Shown here: positions 61,613 through 63,328 of the stretch, piece by piece
Numbering within the stretch: position 1 is the stretch's first letter
Layout of the letters: each line of letters begins with the position of its first letter
Origin: Candidatus Desantisbacteria bacterium CG1_02_38_46
Lineage (GTDB): Bacteria; Desantisbacteria; UBA1551; UBA1559
NCBI GenBank assembly: GCA_001871015.1
Contig: MNUO01000005.1
Span: forward strand, 1 to 63,328
Length of the DNA stretch: 63,328 nucleotides
Reading direction: 5' to 3'
The notes under the pieces: model-generated
Database searches by the model: none
Told to the model about the DNA's origin: nothing
The model's input: the letters and a program-made list of their open reading frames with translations, nothing else
Translations under genes and position numbers: made by a program

Positions 61613-62907
61613 AAAAGAAATTTATTTTTCTATTCTTTATTCTATACTCTTTTTCGGTGCATGCCGGGATAAAAAATGTTAAGTTTGACAATGGCTTAAC
61701 AGTATTGCTCAAAGAGGACCACAGGTTAAAAATTGTCTCAATTCAACTCTGGGTTAAAGTTGGCTCCAGAAATGAGGATACCACAACTTCTGGCATCTCG
61801 CATCTGATAGAGCACATGGTTTTTAAAGGTACGCAGAATTACCCCTGTGAAGTAATCCAGGACGAGGTGGAAAAAAGAGGGGGCGTGATCAATGCAGGGA
61901 CATCCCGGGACTTCACATATTTTTATGTTACACTACCCACAGGTCAGAATAACCTGTCCATTGGTCTGGATATTCTATTTCAAATGATGAGAAAAGCATT
62001 ATTTCCGGAAGATGAATTAGACAGGGAAAAATTTGTGATTGCTGAGGAAATAAACCGTAGGTGGGATAACCACCAGAGTTATCTCTGGGATTTGTTCAAT
62101 TCTGTACTTTACTCCTGTCATCCGTATTCTCAACCGGTATTAGGTACATCAGAATCAATTCGCCATATTTCAAAAGAGGACATTCTAAATTATTACAACA
62201 AGTTCTATGTGCCGGCGAATTGTACACTTGTGGTTGTAGGAGATTTTAAAGAAAGAGACATAATTATACTTACTCAGAGGATATTTGGCGGGGAAAGATT
62301 TTTCCAACCATCAAAGACCGTAGATGAAACAAAAGTAGAACCTATCGCAAGAAAGAATTTAGAAATTGAAAGACCTGTCCATCAGGCGTATTTAATATTT
62401 GGTACAGCAGGTCCTGATGCAGTAGATGACGATTGTTATTCAATGGATATTCTCTCTTATATTCTTGGAAAAGGAAGATATTCACGTCTCTACCGAAAAT
62501 TACGAGAAGAAAAAAGATTGGTGTGGAGTGTGGATTGCTCGTTTTTAACGCAAAAAGAAAAAGGGCCCTTTTACATCTCGATAGAATGTAATCCAGACAA
62601 AATTCCATTGGTCAAAGAAATTATATTTCAGGAACTGAAAAGAATTTCTAATGAGTTGGTCAGCGATGATGAAATTAAAAGAGCAAAGTCAATGTTTGAG
62701 ACAGGATATTTATTAGATGTCGAGACTTATTCTGGAGAGGCATTTAATCTGGGTTATTATCAAACAATAGGTTCATACAAGATTGCACTTGAATATTTAG
62801 GTAAAATCCTGAAGGTTACTTCAAGGAGTATGCAGAGAGTGGCAAGAAAATACTTCAATCCCCAGAATTTTATCAGTGTTATGATTATGCCACCTGGAGA
62901 AAAATAA
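61609..62907 (+). CDS. M16-family zinc peptidase (active subunit)
   Basis: The 432-residue protein has a signal peptide (MKKKFIFLFFILYSFSVHA), the HxxEH zinc motif in HLIEHMVFKGT (near 65-75), and the downstream Glu in EEINRRWDNH. M16 peptidases often work as a pair with an inactive partner, which here follows. It is likely periplasmic. The two genes are 3 bases apart. Confidence 0.9.
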   Translation: MKKKFIFLFFILYSFSVHAGIKNVKFDNGLTVLLKEDHRLKIVSIQLWVKVGSRNEDTTTSGISHLIEHMVFKGTQNYPCEVIQDEVEKRGGVINAGTSRDFTYFYVTLPTGQNNLSIGLDILFQMMRKALFPEDELDREKFVIAEEINRRWDNHQSYLWDLFNSVLYSCHPYSQPVLGTSESIRHISKEDILNYYNKFYVPANCTLVVVGDFKERDIIILTQRIFGGERFFQPSKTVDETKVEPIARKNLEIERPVHQAYLIFGTAGPDAVDDDCYSMDILSYILGKGRYSRLYRKLREEKRLVWSVDCSFLTQKEKGPFYISIECNPDKIPLVKEIIFQELKRISNELVSDDEIKRAKSMFETGYLLDVETYSGEAFNLGYYQTIGSYKIALEYLGKILKVTSRSMQRVARKYFNPQNFISVMIMPPGEK

Positions 62908-62909
62908 AT

Positions 62910-63328
62910 ATGAAGAAATTGAAAAATGTAACTCAGGGCTTTAGCCCTGATATGAGCATGCAGAATGTAACTCAGGGCTTTAGCCCTGATATCAAACCTA
63001 AAGGTTTGAATTACTCCAGTGATTTTTGTGGATTCAGTAACAGATTATTTCTTTGTATCTTCCTGTCTTTGTGGTTTTTTATATTGAATTTTGTAGTTAT
63101 AAGTCCGGTTTACGCTATGGCAGGTAGCAATTCTATCCATGAAACTATTTTAAACAATGGACTAACCATTATATATAAGCAAAACCGGGCAAGCCAGATG
63201 GTAATAATGGATATGTTCATAAAAGGTGGAATTTTTTATGAAGACGAAGATAAATCCGGGATTACAAATCTGGTTGGGAAATTATTGTTAAAGGGAACTA
63301 TTAACCGCAGCGCTGAAGAAATTTCTAG
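62910..63328 (+). CDS. M16-family peptidase, inactive-type partner (cut by window end)
   Basis: The frame from ATG 62910 is open to the window edge. The mature part starts near residue 75 (ETILNNGLTIIYKQ) and aligns with the active subunit, but at the zinc site it reads GITNLVGKLLLKGT, lacking HxxEH, as in inactive partners. The first 35 codons translate two R1 repeats (NVTQGFSPD twice, then KPKGLNY). The hydrophobic stretch RLFLCIFLSLWFFILNFVV, a likely signal peptide, comes from sequence like R8. A TTG near 63006 could be the true start. Confidence 0.8.
   Translation, partial: MKKLKNVTQGFSPDMSMQNVTQGFSPDIKPKGLNYSSDFCGFSNRLFLCIFLSLWFFILNFVVISPVYAMAGSNSIHETILNNGLTIIYKQNRASQMVIMDMFIKGGIFYEDEDKSGITNLVGKLLLKGTINRSAEEIS
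62926..63013. repeat. R1 hairpin repeats, 3 copies inside a coding start
   Basis: CAGGGC-TTTA-GCCCTG at about 62934 and again at 62975, and CAAACC-TAAA-GGTTTG near 62993. All lie within the open frame of the second M16 gene and keep it open. Confidence 0.9.

Overview
The window is an AT-rich, densely packed stretch of a bacterial chromosome in which every gene I can support lies on the + strand. A diderm is indicated by an LptD-like LPS-assembly protein, a porin-like protein, SurA/PpiC-type periplasmic chaperones, a DegP-like protease and nucleotide-sugar enzymes. An anaerobic, deep-branching uncultured lineage is suggested by a V/A-type rotary ATPase, an NfnAB-type flavin/Fe-S oxidoreductase pair, formate-tetrahydrofolate ligase, a ferredoxin-era style of metabolism, and many small palindromic repeats. 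I cannot name the phylum from sequence alone; Omnitrophota-like or related candidate phyla would fit.

Layout. 1-2.5 kb: a two-component system with a sigma-54 activator, then pgsA. 2.5-3.4 kb: a PIN-domain protein, a very small overlapping partner and a DUF2283 protein. 3.5-10.1 kb: cinA, an envelope protein fused to a helix-turn-helix remnant, a DegP-like protease, 5-formyl-THF cyclo-ligase, rny and ymdB. 10.2-11.1 kb: a small protein plus nucleotidyltransferase pair. 11.1-16.7 kb: nfnAB/gltA-like pair, a methyltransferase-nuclease fusion, proA, nadD. 16.7-22 kb: V-ATPase A, B and D, with an AlbA_2/Schlafen-like regulator wedged between A and B. 22-28.7 kb: TPR lipoprotein, a CHC2 zinc-finger/TPR protein, an ExeA-like ATPase and two tandem PilB/GspE ATPases. 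28.7-35.3 kb: lptD-like, rmlA-like, a porin-like protein, pilT and a cNMP-binding/GAF protein. 35.4-40.2 kb: an internally deleted oxidoreductase, radC, a zinc-ribbon peptide, a frameshifted MFS transporter, a TPR metallopeptidase. 40.2-44.2 kb: folate/one-carbon genes (folB, fhs, fchA, folD). 44.2-51.6 kb: oxidoreductase, DUF2283 protein, citramalate synthase, GH106-like glycosidase, MFS transporter. 51.7-52.4 kb: HEPN-nucleotidyltransferase pair. 52.5-56 kb: two parvulin/SurA proteins, pdxA, rsmA. 56-60 kb: a ManC/phosphomannomutase fusion, V-ATPase C and F, and a tiny basic protein with its own promoter and terminator. 60.4-63.3 kb: cvpA, a membrane exporter and two M16 peptidases, the second cut by the window end.

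The most unusual content is not a gene but a set of short hairpin repeats. One family (R1, 23 hairpins in 8 clusters) keeps a 6-bp stem with a TTTA/TAAA loop while the stem bases change in matched pairs. A second (R2) has the same geometry with a different stem and forms an 8-unit array before fchA. A third (R3) carries the R1 hairpin nested inside it as an exact 69-bp unit, present twice in opposite orientations. GC-rich palindromes (R6 and R4) also sit inside reading frames, and the N-terminus of the second M16 peptidase, probably including its signal peptide, appears to be built from repeat DNA.

No gap between genes exceeds 300 bases. I saw no rRNA, tRNA, CRISPR array, insertion sequence or prophage.
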